A stretch of DNA of 64,000 nt from contig NZ_JACJVI010000001.1 of assembly GCF_014237835.1 (NCBI RefSeq), positions 62,001 to 126,000 of the forward strand. The letters are read 5' to 3'. Numbering within the stretch: the first letter of the stretch is position 1; every line of letters begins with the position of its first letter. The position numbers and the translations under genes are program-made. The stretch is from Rhizobium sp. AQ_MP. GTDB lineage: Bacteria; Pseudomonadota; Alphaproteobacteria; Rhizobiales; Rhizobiaceae. Shown in pieces: positions 8,236-16,852 of the stretch. The notes beneath the pieces were generated by a model. It was not told the DNA's origin. It did no database searches and was given only the letters and a program-made list of their open reading frames with translations.

Positions 8236-9720
8236 TCAGATCCCCTTCGATTTCTGTTCCATGGCATCGAGTGCGGCCGCCAGGCGACGATCCTCGTTGT
8301 AGTAGCGGGCGCGATCCCAGAAATGCGGCTTGCCGATGCCGGTCGACATGTGCCTGCCAATGATCTTGCCGCTCGCGTCTTCGCCTTCGATTTCGTAGCG
8401 CATCAGATCCTGGGTGATGATCACGTCGCCTTCCATGCCGATGACCTCGGTGATGTGCGTGATGCGGCGCGAACCGTCACGCAAACGAGCGGCCTGGATG
8501 ATCACGTCGATCGAGCCGGAAATGATTTCGCGCACGGTCTTGGCCGGCAGCGAGAAGCCGCCCATGGCGATCATCGATTCCATACGGCTCAAGCATTCGC
8601 GCGGCGTGTTGGCGTGGATCGTGCCCATCGAGCCATCGTGACCCGTGTTCATCGCCTGCAGCAGGTCGAAGACCTCGGGTCCGCGTACTTCACCGACGAT
8701 GATTCGTTCGGGGCGCATGCGAAGGCAGTTCTTGACGAGATCGCGCATGGTGATCTCGCCTTCTCCTTCGATGTTCGGCGGGCGCGTTTCAAGGCGCACC
8801 ACATGCGGCTGCTGCAGCTGCAGTTCGGCCGTGTCTTCGCAGGTAATGATGCGTTCGTCGGAATCGATGAAGCCGGTCAGGCAGTTCAGAAGCGTGGTTT
8901 TACCCGAGCCGGTACCGCCGGAGATGACGACGTTGCAGCGCACGCGTCCGATGATCTGCAGGACCTCGGCACCCTCGGGCGTGATCGCACCGAACTTGAC
9001 CAGCTGGGCAAGGTTCAGCTTGTCCTTCTTGAACTTACGAATGGTCAATGCCGGACCGTCGATCGCAAGCGGCGGGGCAATGACGTTGACACGCGAACCA
9101 TCGGGCAAGCGCGCGTCGCAGATCGGGCTTGATTCGTCGACACGTCGGCCGACCTGGCTCACGATGCGCTGGCAGATGGACAGCAGCTGCGAATTGTCGC
9201 GGAAGCGGATTTCCGACTCGATCGTCTTGCCGCCGACTTCGATGAAGGTTTGTCCGGCACCGTTGACCATGATGTCGGCGATGTCGTCGCGGGCCAGCAG
9301 CGGTTCGAGCGGACCGTAACCCAAAACATCGTTGCAGATGTCTTCGAGCAGTTCTTCCTGCTCCGAAATCGACATCGCGAAATTCTTGATCGTGATGATG
9401 TCGTTGACGATGTCGCGAATTTCTTCGCGCGCGCTTTCGCCGTCGAGCTTGGCCAGCTGCGACAGATCGATGGTGTCGATCAGCGCCGAGAAGACCTGGC
9501 TCTTGGTGTCGTAATAGTCTTCCGTCCGCGGCGGTTTCTTGCGGCTCGGCGTCTGCATGGGCGGCGGCGTGACCTGCTGCCGGCTGCTCACCTCGGGGCT
9601 GCCTGGTTCGAGGAGCGTGCTGGAGCGTGCCGCAGGCGCGGCAGCAGCCGGCTGTGCGGGGATCGTGCCGACGCCCGCCCCGCCTTTGCCGAAACCGTCG
9701 TTTCCGCGTTTGCCAAACAT
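8236..9720 (-). CDS. cpaF: Tad pilus assembly/secretion ATPase CpaF (TadA)
   Basis: A 494-aa secretion ATPase of the VirB11/GspE superfamily that powers Flp pilus assembly. The first ~75 residues are low-complexity, rich in Pro/Ala/Gly. The core has Walker A GGTGSGKTTLLNCL near residues 265-278, the Asp box TCEDTAEL, Walker B region RPERIIVGEVRGPE, and the His box NTGHDGSMGTIHANTPRECL. These are the standard CpaF/TadA motifs, and length is as expected. It lies between cpaE and tadB in a tight operon. Confidence 0.97.
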   Translation of the reverse strand: MFGKRGNDGFGKGGAGVGTIPAQPAAAAPAARSSTLLEPGSPEVSSRQQVTPPPMQTPSRKKPPRTEDYYDTKSQVFSALIDTIDLSQLAKLDGESAREEIRDIVNDIITIKNFAMSISEQEELLEDICNDVLGYGPLEPLLARDDIADIMVNGAGQTFIEVGGKTIESEIRFRDNSQLLSICQRIVSQVGRRVDESSPICDARLPDGSRVNVIAPPLAIDGPALTIRKFKKDKLNLAQLVKFGAITPEGAEVLQIIGRVRCNVVISGGTGSGKTTLLNCLTGFIDSDERIITCEDTAELQLQQPHVVRLETRPPNIEGEGEITMRDLVKNCLRMRPERIIVGEVRGPEVFDLLQAMNTGHDGSMGTIHANTPRECLSRMESMIAMGGFSLPAKTVREIISGSIDVIIQAARLRDGSRRITHITEVIGMEGDVIITQDLMRYEIEGEDASGKIIGRHMSTGIGKPHFWDRARYYNEDRRLAAALDAMEQKSKGI

Positions 9721-9747
9721 GAGCTCTACCTGTTCCTGTTTCCGGTC

Positions 9748-11037
9748 TTACTTCTTGCGTAGTTTTTCAAGCAGCGAACCAAGGCCCGCTTTCTTCGGTT
9801 TCTTGATCGTGGCGCGGCCCGTCACCAGATGAGCGAGCTGCGAGAAGGTTTCGGACGTCGGCGACTTGCCGTCGAGTTCGCTGATCATTCGTCCGCTATT
9901 GGCAGCCGTCCCGAAGAGCTGCGCGTCGAACGGAATGATCGCGACTGGGTCGAGCTCGAGCGGCTCGAAGAAGTCCGCCGGCGCGATCTCCGGCCGCTTT
10001 GGCATGCCCACCTGATTGAGAATCAGATGTGGCGGCTTGTCCTGCGGCCTGAGCTTCTTCAGCGCGTCGATCATGTTCTTCATGTTGCGCAGGTTTGCGA
10101 GGTCCGGTGCGCAGGTGATGACGATCTCGTCGACATCGGCGAGAACGGCGCGGGTCCAGTCGGCCCAGGTATGCGGAAGATCGAGCACGGTCACCGGCGC
10201 GGTACGCTGCAGAACGTCGAGGATCGGCTGGAAGGCGCCTCGCTCATAGTCATACCCGCGGTCAAGCATGGACGGTGCCGCGAGCAGCGAAAGGTTCTGA
10301 CCGCACTTGGTCAGCAGGCGATCGAGAAACACCTCATCCAGTCGCTCCGGCGAAAAAACGGCTTCGGCCATGCCCTGGGCGGGGTCCTGGTCGAAATCGA
10401 TATTGGCCGTCCCGAAGGGCAGATCGAGATCCGCAAGCACCGTTTCGGTCGAGAATAGCGAAGCAATGCCGAAGGCGCAGTTATGGGCGATGGTCGAGGA
10501 GCCCACGCCCCCCTTCGCACCTATGAAAGCGATACTGCGGCCAAGTGGTTCGGCCTCGGGATCGACGAAAATGGAGGCGATGGACCCCATCATGTCCGCC
10601 ATTGTGAAAGGCGCCACGATGTATTCGGAAATGCCGCTGCGGATCAGTTCGCGGTAAAGTGCGATGTCGTTGTGCCGGCCCACGATGATGACGCGCGAAC
10701 TCGGATCACAGACTTCGGCCAGTGGCTGAAGCTCCGCCATCAGGTCGCGCGGGCCGGCATCGGTTTCCAGAATGATCAGGTTCGGCGTCGGCGTCGACGA
10801 GAACATGTTGGCGGCTGCTGCGATATTTCCATGGGTGATGCGCATGCTGACGCGCGCCATGCGCCGATCCACGGCGCACTGCTCCATCGTCCGGTGCACA
10901 CCTTCGCTGATGCAGAAGGCGTGAATGGATATCCGCGGCAGCGGGCGCAGGCTTTCGACATCACCCGCCATGACGGTTTCGGAAGGCTCGCGATGTCCGC
11001 CGGTGGTGTCGCCGATGTCATAGTCGATCGCGTTCAT
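9748..11037 (-). CDS. cpaE: Pilus localisation ParA-like protein CpaE (TadZ)
   Basis: A 429-aa protein with an N-terminal receiver-like region (about residues 35-150, with IILETDAG and VIIVGRHNDI) and a C-terminal ParA/MinD-like ATPase domain. The nucleotide loop reads IGAKGGVGSSTIAHN: the MinD signature lysine is present, but the classical Walker A lysine is replaced by serine, as in other atypical CpaE/TadZ proteins. It positions the pilus machine, at a pole in Caulobacter. AGGACAGGATG precedes ATG 11037. It is coupled to cpaD and cpaF in the operon. Confidence 0.95.
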   Translation of the reverse strand: MNAIDYDIGDTTGGHREPSETVMAGDVESLRPLPRISIHAFCISEGVHRTMEQCAVDRRMARVSMRITHGNIAAAANMFSSTPTPNLIILETDAGPRDLMAELQPLAEVCDPSSRVIIVGRHNDIALYRELIRSGISEYIVAPFTMADMMGSIASIFVDPEAEPLGRSIAFIGAKGGVGSSTIAHNCAFGIASLFSTETVLADLDLPFGTANIDFDQDPAQGMAEAVFSPERLDEVFLDRLLTKCGQNLSLLAAPSMLDRGYDYERGAFQPILDVLQRTAPVTVLDLPHTWADWTRAVLADVDEIVITCAPDLANLRNMKNMIDALKKLRPQDKPPHLILNQVGMPKRPEIAPADFFEPLELDPVAIIPFDAQLFGTAANSGRMISELDGKSPTSETFSQLAHLVTGRATIKKPKKAGLGSLLEKLRKK

Positions 11038-11070
11038 GCTTTCATCCTGTCCTCTTGGACCGCAGTCGCA

Positions 11071-11790
11071 TCAGTTCGTGGACGTGTCGCTGCCGCGGCG
11101 ATAGAGCCCGATCACCGTCGAGCGTCTCGTCGCATCGATCGGGGCCATGTCGCGTGGAGTGACGAGGTCCATGGGATTGGCGATCTGTGCGGCGAGGTTG
11201 CTCTGCGTCGCGCAGCCGAAATTATGGTAGTTCTTGTTGCCGAAGGTGTTGTTCTGCAGATCCTCGGGCCATTCGCCGCAAGGATTGGTCGTCGCCGTTA
11301 TCGCGACATAGCTGATGCGTACGGGCGCGGCATTGCTGTTCGGCTCAGCCTGATAGGAGGTCTCGATGATCCTGTTTGCAGGCACGCCGCGGGTCATCAT
11401 GACCTGTCTGATCTGCTTGCGCATCGCCGACGCCGCACCCGTATTCGGCGACCCGTGCGGAATCATCACCTGGATCGTGCCGCTCGATGCGGAAAGATAG
11501 TCAGCCGCAAAGCCGGCGATCGAGTCCTGGACGCTCATGGTCAGCTTCCGGTCTCCCGAAGCGATGGGCACGTCGAGCGTGTGCTCCACCTCGCTCAGCA
11601 TGATCGGGTGCCGTGTGCGATAGTCGTCGGGAACGGCGGATGTCGACATCTGGTCTTTCATGCTGCCGCAGCCGGACAGCGCCGCAACCGTTCCAAGAAC
11701 GAGACCGGTAAAGACGATGCGCCGCAATGAATGACCTTGAGATGCCATGGCTGGCTGACTTTCCCTGACTTGACGTGCCGAGTGTTTCAT
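11071..11790 (-). CDS. cpaD: Pilus assembly lipoprotein CpaD
   Basis: A 239-aa CpaD-family outer-membrane-associated protein. The signal region is followed by lipobox ALSGC (C41), so it is probably lipid-anchored in the outer membrane and helps stabilise the CpaC secretin. ATG 11790 is preferred because GAGGA lies 7 bases upstream; a GTG at 11811 overlapping the cpaC stop is an in-frame alternative. The middle part (DYLSASSGTIQVMIPHGSPN, MTRGVPANRI) and the C-terminal half with NPCGEWPEDLQNN and GCATQSNLAAQIANPMDLV are typical CpaD sequence. Confidence 0.93.
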   Translation of the reverse strand: MKHSARQVRESQPAMASQGHSLRRIVFTGLVLGTVAALSGCGSMKDQMSTSAVPDDYRTRHPIMLSEVEHTLDVPIASGDRKLTMSVQDSIAGFAADYLSASSGTIQVMIPHGSPNTGAASAMRKQIRQVMMTRGVPANRIIETSYQAEPNSNAAPVRISYVAITATTNPCGEWPEDLQNNTFGNKNYHNFGCATQSNLAAQIANPMDLVTPRDMAPIDATRRSTVIGLYRRGSDTSTN

Positions 11791-11807
11791 CGAGATCCTC
11801 ACGTCTT

Positions 11808-13394
11808 TCACTTGTAGATGAAGCCAACCGCGCCATGATATTGGCCGGCCGGTTCGTTGCTCTCGCGGCGGCCATAGACCTTGTTCACCTTGTTCAGGAA
11901 GAAGGTCGCACCGTCGTTCTCCGGGTTGAAATTGTCGTCAGGCCGCGACAGGGCACCGCGCGCCACAGGCCGCACGAGATAGGGTGTCGCGATGATGACC
12001 AGTTCCGTTTCGTTGCGCTGGAAGTCCTTGCTGCGGAACAGTGTCCCGAGGACCGGCACCTTGGCGAGCCCTGGCAGGCCGGACATGGCCTGGCGAATAT
12101 TGTCCTGCACAAGGCCGCCGATCACAATCGAACCACCGGATGGAAGCTCGACGGTGGTGGATGCCTCGCGCTTGCGGATGGACATGAACGTGCTGCCGGG
12201 TGCGCCTCGCAGCGAGTTGCCGGTGACCTGCGAATTCTCCCAGGTCGGCTCCGAGACATTGGTCTCGATCTTGAGGCTGATTCTGCCGGGCGCGAGCACG
12301 ACGGGGCGGAAATTCAGTTCGATCCCGTAGTCGACTGTCTGTACGGTGCGCGTGACATTCGTTCGTCCGCTCTGCCCGTCGACACTGACGTCCTGAACGC
12401 CTGCGAGACGGAACTCCCCGCCCACATAGAACTTCGCGGCCTCACCGGAAATCGCGGTCAGGCTCGGTTCCGCCAGAGTGCGCATGACACCGGCTTGTTC
12501 CATCGCGTTCAGGTAGCTTGCAAAGCCGTATCCACCCACGGACCCGCTCAGGGAAGACAGGGTCTGGCCAAGCGCGTTCGATGTCAGATTGGAGAGGTTG
12601 ACGGCGTTGCCGAGATTGGCAGGGTTGGTGAAGCCGATACCGTTGCTGCCATCCTGAATGGTTCCGGAGAAGCCGAGCTGTTTCAGCACCTGCCGGCTGA
12701 CTTCCGCGACGGTGACCTTCAGTGTGACCTGATCCTCACCCTCGATGGTGAGCAGGTTGACGATCTGCGATTGCTGCCGTCCCTCAGCGAAGATCGCAAC
12801 ATCGCCGCCATTGTCCCCGCCGGAGGCCGTGGCAAAACGCGTTGTCGCTTCACCGCCCTTGAGGAAAGCCTGTGCGAGGCTCTCGGCGCGCGTTGCATCC
12901 TGCGGCGTGCGCACTGTGCCTGTCAGAACGATGTTGTCGGAAACGATTTCGACCTTGATATCCGACTGCGGGATAAACCGACGCAGATTGGACTCCAGAC
13001 CGACGATGTCACGTTCGATTTCGATGTCGAGACTGACGATTTCCTGTCCATCGGCCCCGAAGATGAAGATGTTGGTTTGTCCGACTGTCTTGCCGAAAAG
13101 ATAGATCCGTCTCGAGGAGCGGGTGACCGCGTCAGCCATGAGCGGATCGGCAACCAGAATGTCGTGAGCGTCCACGGGCAGATCGACGACCAGCGCCTTC
13201 TTCAGCCCGAGTTTCACGGTGCGGCGCGTACCGGGACCGGCGTTCGTGATGCGGAGGACCGTGTCCTGCGAGGCTTCGGCCACCGGGATCGCGGGTCCGT
13301 TCGTAAGGAAGGATGTCGGAGCGCCGGTGAACGCGATCGCGAATGCGATGCTGGCGGTCAGGGATACTCGAAGTTTGTGCGTCAGACTTGCCAC
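11808..13394 (-). CDS. cpaC: Tad pilus secretin CpaC (RcpA)
   Basis: A 528-aa outer-membrane secretin through which the Flp pilus passes. A signal peptide is followed by the pilus N-domain (LGLKKALVVDLPVDAHDILVADPLMADAV), a BON-like repeat (DIKVEIVSDNIVLTGTVRTP), and the secretin domain with VTLKVTVAEVSRQVLKQLGF, LAEPSLTAISGEAAKFYVGG and VELPSGGSIVIGGLVQDN. VPVLGTLFRSKDFQRNETEL is the classical secretin end block. The product closes with a Phe/Asn-rich tail. It sits 13 bases downstream of cpaB in the operon. Confidence 0.97.
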   Translation of the reverse strand: MASLTHKLRVSLTASIAFAIAFTGAPTSFLTNGPAIPVAEASQDTVLRITNAGPGTRRTVKLGLKKALVVDLPVDAHDILVADPLMADAVTRSSRRIYLFGKTVGQTNIFIFGADGQEIVSLDIEIERDIVGLESNLRRFIPQSDIKVEIVSDNIVLTGTVRTPQDATRAESLAQAFLKGGEATTRFATASGGDNGGDVAIFAEGRQQSQIVNLLTIEGEDQVTLKVTVAEVSRQVLKQLGFSGTIQDGSNGIGFTNPANLGNAVNLSNLTSNALGQTLSSLSGSVGGYGFASYLNAMEQAGVMRTLAEPSLTAISGEAAKFYVGGEFRLAGVQDVSVDGQSGRTNVTRTVQTVDYGIELNFRPVVLAPGRISLKIETNVSEPTWENSQVTGNSLRGAPGSTFMSIRKREASTTVELPSGGSIVIGGLVQDNIRQAMSGLPGLAKVPVLGTLFRSKDFQRNETELVIIATPYLVRPVARGALSRPDDNFNPENDGATFFLNKVNKVYGRRESNEPAGQYHGAVGFIYK

Positions 13395-13407
13395 GATGTG
13401 TCCCCAC

Positions 13408-14220
13408 TCACTGCATGGAATTGGCGGGCAAGGCGTTGGGCTTTATCACCTCGCCTGATTTGATGACCTGGATGTTGGGCTGGCCGTCTCCACCGCTGAG
13501 CAGATGGTCGGCAGCGGACGTGTCCTCTTCCTGCGCGTCCGCCACCGAGCGCAGCGCAAGCGAAAGGCGGTCCGCCATCTGCTGCGCCACCGCAATGACC
13601 TTGGTCTGATCCGGGGTCAGTTCGAGGGTCGCGGTGGTGCCGATGACGGATTTGGAGCCATCTGGCGCCTCCTCGATCTGCTGGTCGATTGCGAGCACGC
13701 GGACATTGGAAAGCACGGTCTCCGTCAGGAAATTGCTGTCGTCACCCTTGCGCACCATGATCACGTCGACCCGGTCATTGGGCAGGATGAAACCGCCGGC
13801 ACCGGTCGCGACCGAGATCTCGGTCGAAACGGCACGCTTGCCGGAGGGCAGCAATGCCGAGAGGATACGGGAGGAGGAGTCGGCGATCTTTTCGCGCCTC
13901 AGCGGTTCGCCTTCGAAAACCGGCAGACGGACGACGACGCCCGACAGCTCCGATATGGCGTCCGGGCGGGTGGAGGAGGTGATGAAACCATCGACGACGC
14001 TGCCCTCGGGCCACGCCATCCACCGCATGGAGTTTTCATCGAGGCGGGCTCCGACGGGCAGATTGGCCGCAGAAACGAGCACGTCGACAGTCGGCTCCTT
14101 CTCGACAACGGCATCCTGCACGACGACGGTCTGATTGCCGCTGAGCCGCATGGCGAGAAGACCGGCCATACCGGCGGCCACGACGGCGACAGCAAGTATG
14201 ATGAGGCGGGCGGGTTTCAT
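13408..14220 (-). CDS. cpaB: Flp pilus assembly protein CpaB (RcpC)
   Basis: A 270-aa periplasmic CpaB/RcpC protein with an N-terminal membrane anchor (IILAVAVVAAGMAGLLAM), a SAF-like domain (VLVSAANLPVGARLDENSMR, EGEPLRREKIADSSS) and the RcpC region (SVATGAGGFILPNDRVDVIM, ALDQQ-like segment, LTPDQTKVIAVAQQMADRLS). It is thought to contact the secretin and aid pore assembly. It is the first gene of the cpaBCDEF-tadBC operon; the 116-base gap upstream holds TTAAC-rich sequence that may be its promoter. Confidence 0.95.
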   Translation of the reverse strand: MKPARLIILAVAVVAAGMAGLLAMRLSGNQTVVVQDAVVEKEPTVDVLVSAANLPVGARLDENSMRWMAWPEGSVVDGFITSSTRPDAISELSGVVVRLPVFEGEPLRREKIADSSSRILSALLPSGKRAVSTEISVATGAGGFILPNDRVDVIMVRKGDDSNFLTETVLSNVRVLAIDQQIEEAPDGSKSVIGTTATLELTPDQTKVIAVAQQMADRLSLALRSVADAQEEDTSAADHLLSGGDGQPNIQVIKSGEVIKPNALPANSMQ

Positions 14221-14336
14221 GATCGATCCTCGGGCGACGCAATAGGTTCTACCGGCAAGGTTGATCAGGAATTGGTGTACTTATGGTTAATAACCCGCTT
14301 ACATTTGTAGTTAACGGGAAGTTTCTGGCGATTGCG

Positions 14337-14849
14337 CTATAGACCCTTTTGGATCGCGGCAACCATCAAAGGAGAGCTTGGATATGCCATCAGTCCGGCG
14401 GCGCCGATTGCGATGGCATACGGGATCTTCTTCGCAACCATCAATGTCTGAGGGAGCTTTACGCCAACAGTGGCAAACTTGTCCCAGTTGGCACGCACCA
14501 GCAAGACGATGATGGTGAGCATTCCCCCGAGGTAGCCCGTAAGCACCAAGAATTCGAAGAGGGAGTGATTGAAACCAAACCACAGAGCGGCAGCCGTCAG
14601 AAGCTTTGCGTCACCGCCTCCCATGACATTGAACGCGAAAAGCGCGAAGCATATGGAGAAGACCATACCGGCAGCAGCGACATGCCAACCGAACTCGACC
14701 AGTGTCAGACCACTGAATGGGCTGAGGAGCAGGAACGCGAATACCAGCAGCAGTGAAATCCAGTTCGGAATTGTCATCTCGAAGAAGTCGGTCAACGCTG
14801 CGATGACCAGACAAAAAGGCAGAACAGTGAGGAGGATCGTTTGATACAT
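14337..14849 (-). CDS. cpaA: Prepilin peptidase CpaA (TadV)
   Basis: A 170-aa type IV prepilin peptidase of the short TadV/CpaA class (A24 aspartyl protease) that cleaves the Flp pilin and TadE-like pseudopilins in the inner membrane. The first catalytic Asp is in AALTDFFEMTIPNW and the second in NVMGGGDAKLLTAAALWFG (GxGD motif); several membrane helices surround them. ATG 14849 is chosen because GGAG lies 7 bases upstream; the frame extends to 14870. It lies between pilA and cpaB, separated from pilA by a strong terminator. Confidence 0.95.
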   Translation of the reverse strand: MYQTILLTVLPFCLVIAALTDFFEMTIPNWISLLLVFAFLLLSPFSGLTLVEFGWHVAAAGMVFSICFALFAFNVMGGGDAKLLTAAALWFGFNHSLFEFLVLTGYLGGMLTIIVLLVRANWDKFATVGVKLPQTLMVAKKIPYAIAIGAAGLMAYPSSPLMVAAIQKGL

Positions 14850-14910
14850 GTTCAGCTCCAGTTGCCTCAAGCTAGCCGCAAGAGATGAATGTTTCGGAAA
14901 TCACCTCTCC

Positions 14911-14950
14911 AAAAAGCGAAGGGCCGCATCGCTCCTCGCGATGCGGCCCT
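14911..14950 (-). terminator. Intrinsic terminator of the pilin gene
   Basis: Perfect 13-bp arms (14920-14932 and 14938-14950, AGGGCCGCATCGC with its complement) with a 5-base loop, followed on the - strand by TCGCTTTTT. It begins 22 bases after the pilA stop. Partial read-through to cpaA would give the usual large excess of pilin over assembly proteins. Confidence 0.9.
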
Positions 14951-14972
14951 GCAGCCGATATGCCACGGGGTC

Positions 14973-15146
14973 TTAGCCCTTGTAATTCAGCTTCTTCGAG
15001 ACTTCGTTGAACTGGTTGTTCAGGGCGCCGCCGAGGGTCGTTGCGCCGGTGATCAGGGCGACCGAGATGAGGGCGGCGATCAGGCCGTATTCGATGGCGG
15101 TTGCGCCGGACTCGTCCTTGGCGAAACGTGCGAAAAGCTTGGTCAT
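14973..15146 (-). CDS. pilA: Flp/Fap major pilin
   Basis: A 57-aa type IVb Flp pilin. The short leader MTKLFARFAKDESG ends in Gly before the mature start ATAIEYGLIAALISVALI, matching the G/xxxxEYG consensus cut by CpaA; the Glu and Tyr at mature positions 4-5 are present. The hydrophobic helix polymerises into the pilus core, and the tail (TTLGGALNNQFNEVSKKLNY) is exposed. AGGAG lies upstream of ATG 15146, and a strong terminator follows. The pilus mediates surface attachment in related bacteria. Confidence 0.96.
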   Translation of the reverse strand: MTKLFARFAKDESGATAIEYGLIAALISVALITGATTLGGALNNQFNEVSKKLNYKG

Positions 15147-15647
15147 GTTATTCTCCTACTCCGCGAGGTTGTTCAGCACTGCCGGCAACTGTTGCCGTTG
15201 CTCGGATGTCGCCAACCTAAACGGCGCCCTGTTGCCATCGACTTAAGAAAAAAGGTTAGCAGATCGTGAAAAGCCCCAAGCGATGACAGTGGTAAACGAA
15301 TGCTGCAACAGATCGATAAGATGTCACGCTTTGGCCTGGTTTTCCGGCCTTTTCCAGGCCTCGGTCGGATCGGAGCCCCTTGTTCCTCGGAGACTGTCGC
15401 CGTCGTCCTCGACATCTTCCATGCAGATCGCGGCCCGGACTGGCAGTTAATGCCTCAAAACGATCCAGTTCGAGAGGTCCGCATCGGCTGAAATGATCTC
15501 CGGCAGCTTTCCGTTTGCAGCCATGCCGAAAGAACGTCGAACGGCAGAACTGTCCCTCTCCCTGATCGAGCGCGGTTCTTAACCCTTCATTCACCTAAAG
15601 CCGGCATCCTTCGGCGATCTTTCACGCGTGTATTCCAAGGCAAGCTC
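15147..15647. promoter_or_regulatory. Divergent intergenic region pilA / pilus N-domain gene
   Basis: A 501-base gap that must hold the pilA promoter (-) and that of the gene at 15648 (+). Seen in it: an A-rich stretch TTAAGAAAAAAGGTTAG near 15242, a hairpin with arms GGCCTGG (15334-15340) and CCAGGCC (15355-15361), and CTTAACCCTTCATTCACC about 65 bases before ATG 15648. The TTAACC half-site resembles a CtrA half-site but a full TTAA-N7-TTAA site was not found. No plausible coding frame was seen. Confidence 0.45.
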
Positions 15648-16046
15648 ATGTCCGATCGTCCTATTGCCGCTGCCATGATCTTGGCCCTCGCCATGGCATT
15701 TCAGGTCACGACCGTGCATGCGCAAGACGAAGACATCCTGCGCGTCTACATGAATAGCGCCCGTGTTCTGAAGCTCGATCGGCCTGTCAGCAAGGTTATC
15801 GTCGGGAATGCCGAGGTCGCCGACGCTACAGTCGCAGATTCAAAGACCATCGTGCTCACAGGCCGCTCCTATGGCACGACCAACCTCGTTCTGCTGGACG
15901 CAGACGGCAACGCCATCGTCGATGAGCGCATCCTTGTCTCCATTGACGAGTCCAGCACTGTGCGTGTCTTCAAGTCGACCGAGAGAACTGTTTTGTCCTG
16001 CACCCCGAATTGTGAAGAACACGCCAAGACAGGCGCGACCCCTTGA
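15648..16046 (+). CDS. Stand-alone pilus/secretin N-terminal domain protein
   Basis: A 132-aa secreted protein consisting of a signal peptide (cleavage likely after VHA, about residue 24) and a single pilus-formation N-domain: ILRVYMNSARVLKLDRPVSK, IVGNAEVADATVADSKTIVL, GRSYGTTNLVLLDADGNAI. The same domain forms the N-terminus of CpaC. The tail contains two cysteines (SCTPNCEEH) that could form a disulfide. It probably works in the periplasm with the Tad secretin. It is transcribed away from pilA and is followed by two TadE-like genes. Confidence 0.88.
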   Translation: MSDRPIAAAMILALAMAFQVTTVHAQDEDILRVYMNSARVLKLDRPVSKVIVGNAEVADATVADSKTIVLTGRSYGTTNLVLLDADGNAIVDERILVSIDESSTVRVFKSTERTVLSCTPNCEEHAKTGATP

Positions 16047-16198
16047 ACAGTAAAGGGTTTGCAGCGGCTTGAAGCACACGGATTGAAGGCCGGCAAAGGG
16101 AGTTTCTCCACTTTCAGCCCCGCCAGGCGGTGCAAAGTGTAAAGATTCGGGAAACGGAAAATCAATATTTGACCCGTAGCTTCTCCTCATCTTTGGGG

Positions 16199-16852
16199 AT
16201 GAAACAGGCTATGACGAGCCAGGCTCTAGATAAAGATCATCGGACTGAATGCGCGCCCGGACCACAGTTTCGTCTGTGGCGGCGTCTTGCCAGGTCGAAG
16301 GATGGTGCCGCCGCGATCGAGTTCGCGATCCTGGCTATCCCCTATTTCCTCATCATCTTCGCCATCATTGAGACCTTCGTGGCCTTTGCTGCCGAGCAAC
16401 TTGTCACCAATGCGGTCAATACCTTGGGTAGACAACTGCGCACCGGGCAGATCACCTATCAGATGAACCGGCCGGCGACGGACATGGATGTGACCAAATT
16501 CCGCCGGGCCTTCTGCGCTGAAGTGAGCATCATGATCCAGTGCTCCGAAACCGAGATCGCGACGCCAAGCAAACTCTATATCGACGCCCGGACGTTTAGC
16601 GGCTTCAAGGATATTCCGGTGGCCATTCCGAGGGTTTCGACGGCAGCCTTTGCCGACATCGATCCGACAAGCTTCAAGTTCACGCCCGGGGGCCCGGACT
16701 CGGTCAACATGCTGCGCGCCTATTATCGCTGGCAGGTGATCACCGATCTTGTTCGTCCCTACATCACGACCATCCGCCCCTCGAACGGCTCCATGCCATC
16801 CGACTTCCTCATCGTTGCCACGACCGCCTTCCAGAACGAGAAATATCCATGA
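16199..16852 (+). CDS. tadE: TadE-like pseudopilin
   Basis: A 217-aa TadE/TadG-family protein. After a basic cytoplasmic leader comes DGAAAIEFAILAIPYFLIIF, the TadE-type prepilin signal (Glu at +5 of the mature protein) and membrane helix, about residues 37-60; the rest is periplasmic, with two cysteines in CAEVSIMIQC. Such pseudopilins are processed by CpaA and act in Flp pilus assembly. The start could also be ATG 16211. Its stop overlaps the next gene's start (ATGA at 16849). Confidence 0.88.
   Translation: MKQAMTSQALDKDHRTECAPGPQFRLWRRLARSKDGAAAIEFAILAIPYFLIIFAIIETFVAFAAEQLVTNAVNTLGRQLRTGQITYQMNRPATDMDVTKFRRAFCAEVSIMIQCSETEIATPSKLYIDARTFSGFKDIPVAIPRVSTAAFADIDPTSFKFTPGGPDSVNMLRAYYRWQVITDLVRPYITTIRPSNGSMPSDFLIVATTAFQNEKYP

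Noticed and set aside
15242..15258. TTAA-N9-TTAG in the pilA upstream region as a CtrA site
   Set aside because: Spacing is 9 rather than 7 bases and the second half-site is imperfect.
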